Assembly: GCF_007830495.1 (NCBI RefSeq)
Contig: NZ_VLKW01000004.1
Location: 124,001-188,000 of the forward strand
DNA from: Pseudoduganella flava
GTDB taxonomy: Bacteria; Pseudomonadota; Gammaproteobacteria; Burkholderiales; Burkholderiaceae_D
Direction: 5' to 3'
Length of the DNA: 64,000 bases
Made by a program: the position numbers and the translations under genes. Below, one piece after another: positions 54,407 through 63,173 of this stretch. The notes under the pieces are model-generated. The model made no database searches and was not told the origin of the DNA. It saw only the letters and a program-made list of their open reading frames with translations. Numbering within the stretch: the stretch's first letter is position 1; each line of letters begins with the position of its first letter.

Positions 54407-55096
54407 ATGGCCGTCGCCTCCACCAGCACCACCACCAACAGCACCGGCGCATCGCAGGCGCTGCTCGATTCGATGAACACGAAGTCGACCAAGGCCAGCG
54501 CGACTTCCGCCGACGCTGACAAGTTCATGACGCTGCTGATCACGCAGCTGAAGAACCAGGACCCGCTGAACCCGCTCGACAACGCGCAGGTGACGAGCCA
54601 GCTGGCGCAACTGAACACGGTTACGGGCGTGAACAAGCTGAACGAAACGCTCGAGTCGCTGAAGGCCGATTACGCGGCATCGACGTCGGCACAGGCCGTC
54701 AACCTGATCGACCATGGCGTGCTCGCCGCCGGCAACGGCATGACGGTCTCGGAAGGCAAGGCGATCTTCGGCGTCGAGCTGGGCTCGTATGCGGACAGCC
54801 TGCAGATCGACGTGAAGGACAGTGCCGGGAAAGTGGTGCACTCGATCACGATGAACAAGGTCGACGCGGGCGTGCTGCCGCTGGCGTGGGATGGCAAGCT
54901 GTCCGACGGCAAGACCACCGCGGACGGCAAGTACTCGCTCGTCGTCACCGCGACTGCCGCGGGCAAGACGCTGACCGACGCGAAACCGCTGACGTTCGGC
55001 ACCGTCGCCAGCGTGTCGACGGGCCCGACCGGCGCGAAACTGAACGTTCCATCCATCGGCCAGTTGACGATGGACGATATCAAGCAAGTCCTGTAA
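54407..55096 (+). CDS. flgD: Flagellar hook assembly capping protein FlgD
   Basis: This hook cap is needed to polymerise FlgE. The 229-residue protein has the conserved N-terminal region DKFMTLLITQLKNQDPLNPLDNAQVTSQLAQLNTVTGV. C-terminal FLGD-Ig-like and Tudor-like parts (MNKVDAGVLPLAWDGKLSDGKTTADGKYSLVV) follow. It begins 15 nt after flgC. Confidence 0.96.
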   Translation: MAVASTSTTTNSTGASQALLDSMNTKSTKASATSADADKFMTLLITQLKNQDPLNPLDNAQVTSQLAQLNTVTGVNKLNETLESLKADYAASTSAQAVNLIDHGVLAAGNGMTVSEGKAIFGVELGSYADSLQIDVKDSAGKVVHSITMNKVDAGVLPLAWDGKLSDGKTTADGKYSLVVTATAAGKTLTDAKPLTFGTVASVSTGPTGAKLNVPSIGQLTMDDIKQVL

Positions 55097-55132
55097 CACC
55101 ACTTGTAGCCCACATTTTTCACAGAGGACACC

Positions 55133-56653
55133 ATGTTCCAGCAAGGTCTTTCCGGTCTGAACGCCGCTTCCAAGTCGCTCGACGTCATCGGCAACAACGT
55201 CGCCAATGCCAGCACCGTGGGCTTCAAGAGCACGGAGGCGCAGTTCGCCGACCTGTACGCCAACTCCCTGAACGGCGTTGCCGGCACGCGAGCCGGCATC
55301 GGCGTGACGGTGGCGCGCCTGGCCCAGCAGTTCACGCAGGGCAATATCGAAACGACCAATAACCCGCTGGACATCTCGATCAACGGCGACGGCTTCTTCC
55401 GCATGAGCGTCGACGGCGCGATCCAGTACACCCGCAACGGCCAGTTCCTGCTCGACAAGACGGGCACGATCATCAATGCGCAGGGCGCGGCGCTGACGGG
55501 CTACCTGACCAACAAGGATGGCGTGATCCTGCAGGGTGCGCCTGTGCCGCTGAAGATCGACATGTCGGATCTGCCGCCCGTCGAAACGACGGAAGCGAAC
55601 TTCCAGATCAACCTGAGCTCCACGTCGACGCTGCCGAAGAAGAGCCCGTTCGACGCATCCGATCCGGAAACCTACACGAAGCAGACGGTCATTCCGGTGT
55701 ACGACTCGCTGGGCAACCAGCACACGATGGGCATCTACTACGTCAGCCGCGGTTCGGGTGACTGGGACGTATATGCTGCTAACGACGGCGTGCAAGTCGA
55801 TTCGAAAGCGGTGATGACGGCGGCCGCCGCGGATGCGACGATCACGACGGCACGAGGCGATTATCTGAAGGCAATCGCGGCGGGTGTCAACGATAACGGT
55901 GAGATTACCAACGCCCGCGCGGCCTACGTCAACGCGCTGAGTGCCAATATCACTGGGCAGTTGACTGCTCTCGGCAATGTCCCACAACGTGTGCTGGACG
56001 CGGTTGCCAATGTAACCACCGCACAGCTGGCCAACGGAAGCGCCACGCCGGAAACGATCGATGCGGCGTTCCAGGCGGCCGTCAATGTACCGGCTCAGAA
56101 GATCGGTTCGCTTGCGTTCTCGACGAGCGGCCAGCTGGACACCACCAACAGCATGACGTTGCCGGTGACAATCAACCTGCCGATTTTCCCCGACAACGGT
56201 GCCGAACTGACGATGCATATCGCCACGACGTTCAACGGCACCACGCAATACGGCTCGGCGACGAGCGAAAAGAACTCGACCCAGAACGGCTACGCCGCGC
56301 AAAGCCTGGTGCGCTTCGCCACGGATGCGAACGGCGTGATTCAGGGCCAGTACAGCGAAGGCGCATCGCGCGCGCTGGGGCAGGTCGTGCTGGCGGACTT
56401 CGCCAGCGTCGACAACCTGATCCCGCTCGGTAACAACATGTGGTCCGAGAGCTCCGGTTCCGGCGTGCCGCGCATCGGCACGGCGGGCGAGGGCGGCTTC
56501 GGCCAACTGCGCGCGGCGTCCGTCGAATCGTCGAACGTCGACCTGACCGAGCAGCTCGTCGACATGATCACGGCGCAGCGCGTCTACCAGGCCAATGCGC
56601 AGACGATCAAGACCGAGGATTCGATCCTGCAAACGCTCGTCAACCTGCGCTAA
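55133..56653 (+). CDS. flgE: Flagellar hook protein FlgE, with an internal insertion
   Basis: This is the hook subunit. The N-terminal MFQQGLSGLNAASKSLDVIGNNVANASTVGFK and C-terminal VDLTEQLVDMITAQRVYQANAQTIKTEDSILQTL are standard. At 506 residues it is about 100 longer than E. coli FlgE. The extra part, roughly residues 225-322, is Ala-rich and helical-looking (GDYLKAIAAGVNDNGEITNA, PETIDAAFQAAVN), in the outer-domain region. This may change the hook surface. Confidence 0.95.
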   Translation: MFQQGLSGLNAASKSLDVIGNNVANASTVGFKSTEAQFADLYANSLNGVAGTRAGIGVTVARLAQQFTQGNIETTNNPLDISINGDGFFRMSVDGAIQYTRNGQFLLDKTGTIINAQGAALTGYLTNKDGVILQGAPVPLKIDMSDLPPVETTEANFQINLSSTSTLPKKSPFDASDPETYTKQTVIPVYDSLGNQHTMGIYYVSRGSGDWDVYAANDGVQVDSKAVMTAAAADATITTARGDYLKAIAAGVNDNGEITNARAAYVNALSANITGQLTALGNVPQRVLDAVANVTTAQLANGSATPETIDAAFQAAVNVPAQKIGSLAFSTSGQLDTTNSMTLPVTINLPIFPDNGAELTMHIATTFNGTTQYGSATSEKNSTQNGYAAQSLVRFATDANGVIQGQYSEGASRALGQVVLADFASVDNLIPLGNNMWSESSGSGVPRIGTAGEGGFGQLRAASVESSNVDLTEQLVDMITAQRVYQANAQTIKTEDSILQTLVNLR

Positions 56654-56666
56654 TCGGGCAGTTGAT

Positions 56667-56692
56667 CACGGCCGCGGTGAAACGCGGCCGTG
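56667..56692 (+). repeat. Intercistronic hairpin between flgE and flgF
   Basis: Perfect 10-bp inverted repeat CACGGCCGCG / CGCGGCCGTG with loop GTGAAA and only TT after it. It is probably an mRNA stability or processing element protecting the abundant flgE transcript. Confidence 0.6.
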
Positions 56693-56721
56693 TTGCCGCA
56701 TCTTTTCAAGAGGAGTCAGCC

Positions 56722-57465
56722 ATGGACCGCCTGATCTACACGGCGATGACCGGCGCCAGGCACATCCTGGACCAGCAAGCCACCACGTCGAACAACCTTG
56801 CCAACGCGACCACGACGGGCTTTCGCGCCCAGCTCGACACGTTCCGTGCCGTGCCCGTGGTCTCGGAAGGGCTGCCCACGCGCACCTTCGTTGTCGACAA
56901 CACGATCGGCGCGGACTTCCGCGCCGGGCCGATCGAAACGACGGGCCGGGCGATGGACGTGGCGGTCCGCGGCGAAGGCTGGTTCGCCGTGCAGTCGGCG
57001 GACGGCTCCGAAGCCTATACTCGCAACGGCAGCTTCAAGGTCAGCGAGAACGGCCTGCTGCAGACCAGTAACGGCCTGACCCTGCAAGGCGAGAACGGGC
57101 CGATCGCGATCCCGCCGAACACGGACGTGGCGATCTCAGCGGACGGCACCGTCAGTGGCATCGACACGAACCAGTTGCAGCCGGGGCCGGCCAATGTGCT
57201 GGGCCGCCTGAAGCTCGTCAATCCGCCCGTCGCCCAGCTGGTGCGCGGCGACGACGGCCTGTTCCGCCAGCAGTCCGGCCAGGTCGCGCAAGCCGATCCG
57301 GCCGTCCGCGTCGCCGACGGTTGCCTGGAGGGCAGCAACGTCAATCCGGTCGATGCGATGGTCAACATGATCTCCCTGGCAAGGTCGTTCGAAACGCAGA
57401 TGAGCCTGCTGAAGAACGCCGAGAATAACGCCGCGAAAGCCAGCCAGATCCTCGCTTTGAATTGA
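56722..57465 (+). CDS. flgF: Flagellar basal-body rod protein FlgF
   Basis: This is a proximal rod subunit of 247 residues. The N-terminus is MDRLIYTAMTGARHILDQQA with TSNNLANATTTGFRAQ. GEGWFAVQSADGSEAYTRNGSF follows, and the C-terminal helix is NPVDAMVNMISLARSFETQMSLLKNAEN. The ATG at 56722 has AGAGGAG upstream; a longer frame to 56440 lies inside flgE and is a shadow. Confidence 0.96.
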   Translation: MDRLIYTAMTGARHILDQQATTSNNLANATTTGFRAQLDTFRAVPVVSEGLPTRTFVVDNTIGADFRAGPIETTGRAMDVAVRGEGWFAVQSADGSEAYTRNGSFKVSENGLLQTSNGLTLQGENGPIAIPPNTDVAISADGTVSGIDTNQLQPGPANVLGRLKLVNPPVAQLVRGDDGLFRQQSGQVAQADPAVRVADGCLEGSNVNPVDAMVNMISLARSFETQMSLLKNAENNAAKASQILALN

Positions 57466-57524
57466 TCCCCCGCGCCGCATAATGCTTTCGTGGATGAAAG
57501 CCCGACAGGGCAGGGAGAAAGCAG

Positions 57525-58307
57525 ATGATACGTTCGCTGTGGATTGCCAAGACCGGCATGGAAGCGCAACAGACCCAGATGGATACTGTTGCGAACAACC
57601 TGGCCAACGTCAGCACCAACGGTTTCAAGAAATCGCGCGCGGTCTTTGAAGACCTGCTGTACCAGAACGTGCGCCAGCCCGGCGCCAACTCGTCGCAGCA
57701 AACGCAGCTGCCCTCCGGCATGCAGATCGGCACGGGCGTGCGCCCCGTCACGATCGAGCGCATCCATACCCAGGGCAATCCCCAGGCGTCCGGCAACGAC
57801 AAGGACCTGATGGTCAACGGCAACGGCTTCTTCACCGTGCTGCTGCCGGACGGGACCACCGGGTACACGCGCGACGGCTCGTTCCAGCGCGATAACAACG
57901 GCCAGATGGTCACTTCCAGCGGCTACGTGCTGCAGCCGCCGATCACCATTCCGATCAATGCCGACCAGATCAACGTCGGCAAGGACGGCACCGTGTCCGT
58001 CCAGCTGCCCGGCCAGGCCGCGGCACAGCAAATCGGCTCGCTGCAACTGGCCACGTTCATCAACCCGACCGGCCTGCAGTCGATCGGCGAGAACCTGTAC
58101 GTCGAAACGGGCGCTTCCGGAGCGGCGCAGGTCAACCAGCCGGGCACCAACGGCACCGGCGTGATCCTGCAAGGCTATGTCGAGACGTCCAACGTCAACG
58201 TCGTCGAAGAGATGGTCAACATGATCCAGACGCAGCGCGCCTACGAGATCAACAGCAAGGCCATCACCACGTCCGACCAGATGCTGCAACGCCTGACGCA
58301 GCTGTAA
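57525..58307 (+). CDS. flgG: Flagellar distal rod protein FlgG
   Basis: This is a distal rod subunit of 260 residues, the normal length. [39 protein letters not shown] opens the protein. [27 protein letters not shown] is central, and the end is [32 protein letters not shown] precedes the ATG, 59 nt after flgF. Confidence 0.97.
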   Translation: MIRSLWIAKTGMEAQQTQMDTVANNLANVSTNGFKKSRAVFEDLLYQNVRQPGANSSQQTQLPSGMQIGTGVRPVTIERIHTQGNPQASGNDKDLMVNGNGFFTVLLPDGTTGYTRDGSFQRDNNGQMVTSSGYVLQPPITIPINADQINVGKDGTVSVQLPGQAAAQQIGSLQLATFINPTGLQSIGENLYVETGASGAAQVNQPGTNGTGVILQGYVETSNVNVVEEMVNMIQTQRAYEINSKAITTSDQMLQRLTQL

Positions 58308-58316
58308 GAGCGCACC

Positions 58317-58973
58317 ATGAGACACGCATCCTTCCTCCTCGCCGCCGCCGCGCTCGCACTGGCCGGCTGCGCCAGCGAACCGTCGACGATCGTTGCCGGC
58401 CCGACCACGGCGCGCCCGATCCCCGTGCCCGCGACCGCGGCGCCGGCCAACGGCTCGATCTACCAGGCGCAGTCGTTCCGCCCCGTGTTCGAAGACCGCC
58501 GCGGCCGCATGGTGGGCGACATCATCAACGTCGTCATCACCGAGCGCACCACGGCGAACAAGAACGGCACCAGCTCGGCCAGCAAGAAGGGTGGCGTCGG
58601 CTTCGGCGTGCCGGGCCCGCTGCAAGGCCGCTTCGGCGCCAACATCGCGACGGAGACGAACAACAATTACTCGGATGCGGCCGCGCAATCGGCCAGCAAC
58701 GCGTTTTCCGGCACGCTGGGCGTGACGGTGGTCGAAGTGCTGCCGAACGGGAACCTGGTGATCGCCGGCGAGAAGCAGGTCGCGATGGACAAGGGCACCG
58801 AGTTCATCCGCATCTCCGGCGTCGTCAATCCGGACACGATCGGCGCCGGCAACTCGGTGCCGTCGACGGCGATCGCCGATGCCCGGGTCGAATACCGCAC
58901 CAATACGCACCTGGACCGCTCCGAACTGACGTCGATGGCGTCGCGGTTCTTCATGAGCCTCCTGCCGTTCTGA
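58317..58973 (+). CDS. flgH: Flagellar L-ring lipoprotein FlgH
   Basis: This is the outer-membrane ring subunit of the basal body. The 218-residue lipoprotein precursor has lipobox LAGC after FLLAAAALAL, an IYQAQSFRPVFEDRRGRMVGDIINVVI core and a C-terminal ELTSMASRFFMSLLPF. It starts 9 nt after flgG and 2 nt before flgI begins. Confidence 0.97.
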   Translation: MRHASFLLAAAALALAGCASEPSTIVAGPTTARPIPVPATAAPANGSIYQAQSFRPVFEDRRGRMVGDIINVVITERTTANKNGTSSASKKGGVGFGVPGPLQGRFGANIATETNNNYSDAAAQSASNAFSGTLGVTVVEVLPNGNLVIAGEKQVAMDKGTEFIRISGVVNPDTIGAGNSVPSTAIADARVEYRTNTHLDRSELTSMASRFFMSLLPF

Positions 58974-58975
58974 TC

Positions 58976-60091
58976 ATGAATAAGCTCCTTGCCTCGCTTG
59001 CCCTGGGACTCGGCCTGCTGGCCCCACTGGCCCAGGTCGCCCATGCCGAACGCCTGAAGGACCTCGTGTCGATCGCCGGCGTGCGGGAAAACCAGCTGCT
59101 GGGGTATGGCCTCGTCGTCGGCCTGGACGGCAGCGGCGACCAGACCACGCAAACCCCGTTCACCGTGCAAAGCGTCGCGTCGATGCTGCAGCAGCTGGGC
59201 GTCACGCTGCCGTCGGGCACCAGCCTGCAACTGAAGAACGTCGCCGCCGTGATGGTCACGACGTCGCTGCCGCCGTTCGCGCAGCCGGGCCAGCAGCTGG
59301 ACGTTACCGTCTCGTCGCTCGGCAATGCGCGCAGCCTGCGCGGCGGCACGCTCCTGATGACGCCGCTGAAAGGCGCCGACGGCCAGGTGTACGGCATGGC
59401 GCAGGGCAATCTCGTCGTCGGCGGTGTCGGTGGCCAGGCGCCGGGCGGCGGCGCATCGACCGTCGTCAACCACCTGTCTGTCGGCCGCATCAGCAACGGC
59501 GCCACCGTCGAGCGCGCGGTGCCGACGGCGCTGGGCGACGGCGGCCAGATCCGCCTGGAACTGAAGAATGCGGACTTCGCGACGACGAGCCGGGTCGTCA
59601 CGGCCATCAACGAGCGCTACGGTGCCGGCGTCGCCTACGCGCTGGACGGCCGCGTGATCCGCGTGACGGCACCGTCCGCATCGGACCAGCGCGTCACGTT
59701 CATCGGCCAGCTGGAAGAGCTGGACGTACGCCCGGCCGCGCTGGCCGCGAAGGTGATCATGAACGCCCGCACGGGTTCCGTCGTGATGAACCAGGCCGTC
59801 ACATTGCAGACCTGCGCAGTCTCGCACGGCAACCTTCAGGTGTCGGTCTCGGCCGATGCACAGGTCAGCCAGCCGAACCCGCTGTCGGGTGGCCAGACGA
59901 CGGTGACGCAGCGCGGCAACGTCGACATCCAGCAGGCACCCGGCAAGGTGCTGATGGTGCAGGGCGGCGCGCAACTGGCCGACGTCGTCAAGGCGCTGAA
60001 TGCGATCGGCGCGTCGCCGCAGGACCTGCTGGCGATCCTGCAGGCGATGAAGGCCTCGGGCGCGCTGCGCGCCGAACTTGAAATCATCTAA
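58976..60091 (+). CDS. flgI: Flagellar P-ring protein FlgI
   Basis: This is the periplasmic ring subunit, built with FlgA's help. The 371-residue precursor has a signal peptide (LLASLALGLGLLAPLAQVAHA) and the conserved RLKDLVSIAGVRENQLLGYGLVVGLDGSGDQT. It also carries ARTGSVVMNQAVTLQTCAVSHGNL, and the end is VKALNAIGASPQDLLAILQAMKASGALRAELEI. It starts 2 nt after flgH. Confidence 0.98.
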   Translation: MNKLLASLALGLGLLAPLAQVAHAERLKDLVSIAGVRENQLLGYGLVVGLDGSGDQTTQTPFTVQSVASMLQQLGVTLPSGTSLQLKNVAAVMVTTSLPPFAQPGQQLDVTVSSLGNARSLRGGTLLMTPLKGADGQVYGMAQGNLVVGGVGGQAPGGGASTVVNHLSVGRISNGATVERAVPTALGDGGQIRLELKNADFATTSRVVTAINERYGAGVAYALDGRVIRVTAPSASDQRVTFIGQLEELDVRPAALAAKVIMNARTGSVVMNQAVTLQTCAVSHGNLQVSVSADAQVSQPNPLSGGQTTVTQRGNVDIQQAPGKVLMVQGGAQLADVVKALNAIGASPQDLLAILQAMKASGALRAELEII

Positions 60092-60100
60092 GGGCCAGCC

Positions 60101-61021
60101 ATGATCCGCCAGACCAGCACCCCCACCGATCTTTCCGCCAACCTCGCGCTGGACAGCAAGGGCCTGGCCGAGTTGCGCCAGGGCGCGAAGGCCGGCTCGC
60201 CGGAGGCGTTGAAGACGGCGTCCACGCAGTTCGAGGCCATGTTTGTCGGCATGATGTTGAAGAGCATGCGCGACGCGACGCCGCAGGATGGCTTGCTGGA
60301 CAACTCGCAGACGAAGATGTTCACGACGATGCTGGACCAGCAGACGAGCCAGAACATCGCGAAGAAGGGCATGGGCCTGGCCGACGTGCTGGTGCGGCAA
60401 TTGTCGAAGACGACCGGCATCCAGCCGAACGACACGGAAGTGCCCGACGGCGGCTTCACCCGCGCGATGCTGGACGCGGCCAAGCTGCAGCGTTCGATCG
60501 ACGCGGCCGGCGGCAGCGGCGCCGCGGACGCGGCCACGACCTCCACGCCGAGTACGTCGCGCCATGCCCACGTGCGAGCCTTCCAGGACAAGCTGTCCAG
60601 CCACGCCGAGGAAGCGTCGCGCGCCACCGGCATCCCCGCCAAGTTCATGCTGGGCCAGGCGGCGCTGGAGAGCGGCTGGGGCCGCCGCGAGATCAAGGGT
60701 GCGGACGGCACCAACAGCTACAACCTGTTCGGCATCAAGGCCGGCAGCGACTGGAAGGGCAAGACGGTGGACGTGACCACCACCGAATACGTGAACGGCC
60801 GCCCCCAGCGCAAGGTCGAGCGCTTCCGCGCCTACGACAGCTATGCGGACAGCTTCAAGGATTACGCGAAACTGATCACCGACAACCCCCGCTACGAAAA
60901 AGTGCTGGCCAGTGCGGGCGACGCAACGGCGTTTGCGCGGGGCTTGCAGAAGGCCGGCTACGCGACCGATCCGAACTACGCGACGAAACTGGCGACCATT
61001 ATCAAGAAGACATTGGCGTGA
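60101..61021 (+). CDS. flgJ: Rod cap and peptidoglycan hydrolase FlgJ
   Basis: FlgJ caps the growing rod and opens the cell wall. The 306-residue protein has an N-terminal rod-cap domain (ASTQFEAMFVGMMLKSMRDATPQDGL) and a C-terminal beta-N-acetylglucosaminidase domain. The catalytic Glu is in LGQAALESGWGRREIKG, followed by YNLFGIKAGSDW and FRAYDSYADSFKDY. An Ala-rich linker lies at about residues 140-160. It is the last gene before the sigma-28 promoter of flgK. Confidence 0.97.
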   Translation: MIRQTSTPTDLSANLALDSKGLAELRQGAKAGSPEALKTASTQFEAMFVGMMLKSMRDATPQDGLLDNSQTKMFTTMLDQQTSQNIAKKGMGLADVLVRQLSKTTGIQPNDTEVPDGGFTRAMLDAAKLQRSIDAAGGSGAADAATTSTPSTSRHAHVRAFQDKLSSHAEEASRATGIPAKFMLGQAALESGWGRREIKGADGTNSYNLFGIKAGSDWKGKTVDVTTTEYVNGRPQRKVERFRAYDSYADSFKDYAKLITDNPRYEKVLASAGDATAFARGLQKAGYATDPNYATKLATIIKKTLA

Positions 61022-61039
61022 GGCGGACGGGCCCCCATG

Positions 61040-61066
61040 TCAAGTTTCCGGCATCATTGCCGTAAA
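61040..61066 (+). promoter_or_regulatory. Sigma-28 (FliA) promoter of flgK-flgL
   Basis: TCAAGTTT, 11-nt spacer, GCCGTAAA. The -10 is identical to that before flgM. It lies 27 nt before the flgK ATG and starts 18 nt after the flgJ stop. Confidence 0.85.
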
Positions 61067-61092
61067 CCGGAAGAGAACAGGAAAATGACAGC

Positions 61093-63159
61093 ATGAGCAA
61101 CCTCCTCAGCATCGGACGTACCGGCCTGCTGGCAGCCCAGACGGGTCTTGCCACGACGGGTCACAACATCACGAATGCGAGCGTGGCCGGCTATACGCGG
61201 CAGGGTGTCGTGCAATCGACGTTGCCGCCGCTGAACCAGGGTGTCGGTTACATCGGCAGCGGCACCCAGGTTGCCCAGATCAAACGTTATTACGACGATT
61301 TCCTGAACAAGCAGTTGATGAACGCGCAGGCCACGCAGGGCTCGACCGATGCGTACCTGAGCCAGATTTCGCAGATCGACAATATGCTGTCGGACTCGAC
61401 GATCGGCCTGTCGCCGGCGCTGCAGGACTTCTTCCGCGGCGTGCAGACGGCCAACTCGACGCCGGCGCTGCAATCGTCGCGCGAATCGATGCTGTCGTCC
61501 GGCGAGACGCTGGCGGCGCGCTTCCACGAGGTATCCGGCCGCTTGCAGGAATTGCAGGACGGCGTCAACACGTCCGTCACGAACACCGTCAACGGCATCA
61601 ACGAATACGCGCGCACGATCGCTGACCTGAACCGCAAGATCGCGACGGCGACGATGGACCCGCTGAACCCGCCGAACGACCTGCTGGACCAGCGCGATCA
61701 GCTGATCCGCGAGCTGAACATCCAGGTCAAGGTCAACGTGATCCCGTCGGACAACAACATGCTGACCGTGACGTTCGGTTCCGGCCAGCCCCTCGTCGTC
61801 GGCACCCAGGCGCTGGAAATGGCCGCGGTGCAATCGCCGACCGATCCGGGCCGCATGGTCGTCGCGTATCCCGCGTCCGGCCGCAGCACGATCATCTCGG
61901 ACCAGGCATTTGCCGGCGGCGCACTGGGCGGCTTCCTCGACTTCCGCCGCGAAACGCTGGACCGCGTGCAGAACGAGATCGGCCTTGTCGCGGCCGGCAT
62001 GGCCGATTCGTTCAACGACCAGCACCGGCTGGGGCAGGACCTGAACGGCGACCCGGGCCTGGACTTCTTCAAGCCGGTCAAGGGCTATGTGGGCTACGAC
62101 ACGCGCAACTCGCCGAACAGCACCGGCACGATCGACGTGACGATCAGCGACGCGAAGGCGCTGACGGGCAAGGACTACGACCTGACGTTCGCGAACGGCC
62201 GGTACACGGTCACGCGTTCGGACGGCGGCAAGGTGGTTCTGACGGACGGCAATGGCACCCCGTTCCCTGAGCCGGACACGGCATCGTTCGATCCCGCCAC
62301 GGTACCTCAGCCGATCACGTTCGACGGCGTCACGATGACGCTGGCCGGTGCGCCGGCCGAAGGCGACCACATCCAACTGCGCCCGACGTACACGGCGGCC
62401 GCCAACTTCGACGTGGCGATCACGGACTACCGCAAGATCGCGCTGGCCGCGCCGATCGCGACGGGCCCGGGGACGGCCAACACGGGGCGCGGTTCGATCA
62501 GCGTCGGCACCGTCGACGAGGAATACCTGGGCCACCAGCTCGCATCGAACGTGACGCTCACGTTCAACAAGGTGCCCGATCCGGCCGATCCGACGAAGAC
62601 GATCGACGTACTGCAAGGCCTGCCGGCGGACAAGGAAATCACCGTGCGCGATGCGCAGGGCAAGCTGCTCGATACCTATCCTGTCGGGACCACCGAGATT
62701 CCTTACCGGGCGGGGACGACAATCGGCATTGGCGAGCCGGAGGCCACGACACCGCCGAAATTGTTTGGCGCCAGCTTTACGATCTCGGGAGAACCCGCGG
62801 CGGGCGACACGTTCTTCATCGGCCCGAACACGGGCGGCGTCGGCGACAACCGCAACGGCGTGCTGCTGGCAGGGCTGCAGACGAAGAACATCCTGAACAA
62901 CGGCACGGCCACGTACCAGGGCGCCTACGCGGCCACGGTCAACTACGTGGGCAACAAGACGCGCGAGAAGCAGGTGGGCAGCGCGGCCAGCGAGACGGCC
63001 GTCACCCAGGCGCTCGCGAACCAGCAAAGCGTGTCCGGTGTGAACCTGGACGAGGAAGCGGCCGACCTGCTGCGCTACCAGCAGGCTTACCAGGCCGCCG
63101 GCAAGGTGATGCAGGTGGCGGGGCAGTTGTTCGACACGCTGCTGCAGATCGCACAATAA
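61093..63159 (+). CDS. flgK: Flagellar hook-filament junction protein FlgK (HAP1), enlarged
   Basis: FlgK joins hook to filament and is carried by FlgN. The N-terminus SNLLSIGRTGLLAAQTGLATTGHNITNASVAGYTRQ and C-terminus SGVNLDEEAADLLRYQQAYQAAGKVMQVAGQLFDTLLQI are typical. 688 residues is clearly longer than the roughly 550 of E. coli. The extra length is a beta-rich middle (about 330-560, with ADPTKTIDVLQGLPADKEIT and AEGDHIQLRPTY). These exposed domains vary among bacteria. It is expressed from the sigma-28 promoter just upstream. Confidence 0.96.
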   Translation: MSNLLSIGRTGLLAAQTGLATTGHNITNASVAGYTRQGVVQSTLPPLNQGVGYIGSGTQVAQIKRYYDDFLNKQLMNAQATQGSTDAYLSQISQIDNMLSDSTIGLSPALQDFFRGVQTANSTPALQSSRESMLSSGETLAARFHEVSGRLQELQDGVNTSVTNTVNGINEYARTIADLNRKIATATMDPLNPPNDLLDQRDQLIRELNIQVKVNVIPSDNNMLTVTFGSGQPLVVGTQALEMAAVQSPTDPGRMVVAYPASGRSTIISDQAFAGGALGGFLDFRRETLDRVQNEIGLVAAGMADSFNDQHRLGQDLNGDPGLDFFKPVKGYVGYDTRNSPNSTGTIDVTISDAKALTGKDYDLTFANGRYTVTRSDGGKVVLTDGNGTPFPEPDTASFDPATVPQPITFDGVTMTLAGAPAEGDHIQLRPTYTAAANFDVAITDYRKIALAAPIATGPGTANTGRGSISVGTVDEEYLGHQLASNVTLTFNKVPDPADPTKTIDVLQGLPADKEITVRDAQGKLLDTYPVGTTEIPYRAGTTIGIGEPEATTPPKLFGASFTISGEPAAGDTFFIGPNTGGVGDNRNGVLLAGLQTKNILNNGTATYQGAYAATVNYVGNKTREKQVGSAASETAVTQALANQQSVSGVNLDEEAADLLRYQQAYQAAGKVMQVAGQLFDTLLQIAQ

Positions 63160-63173
63160 AGACGAGGAAGAAG

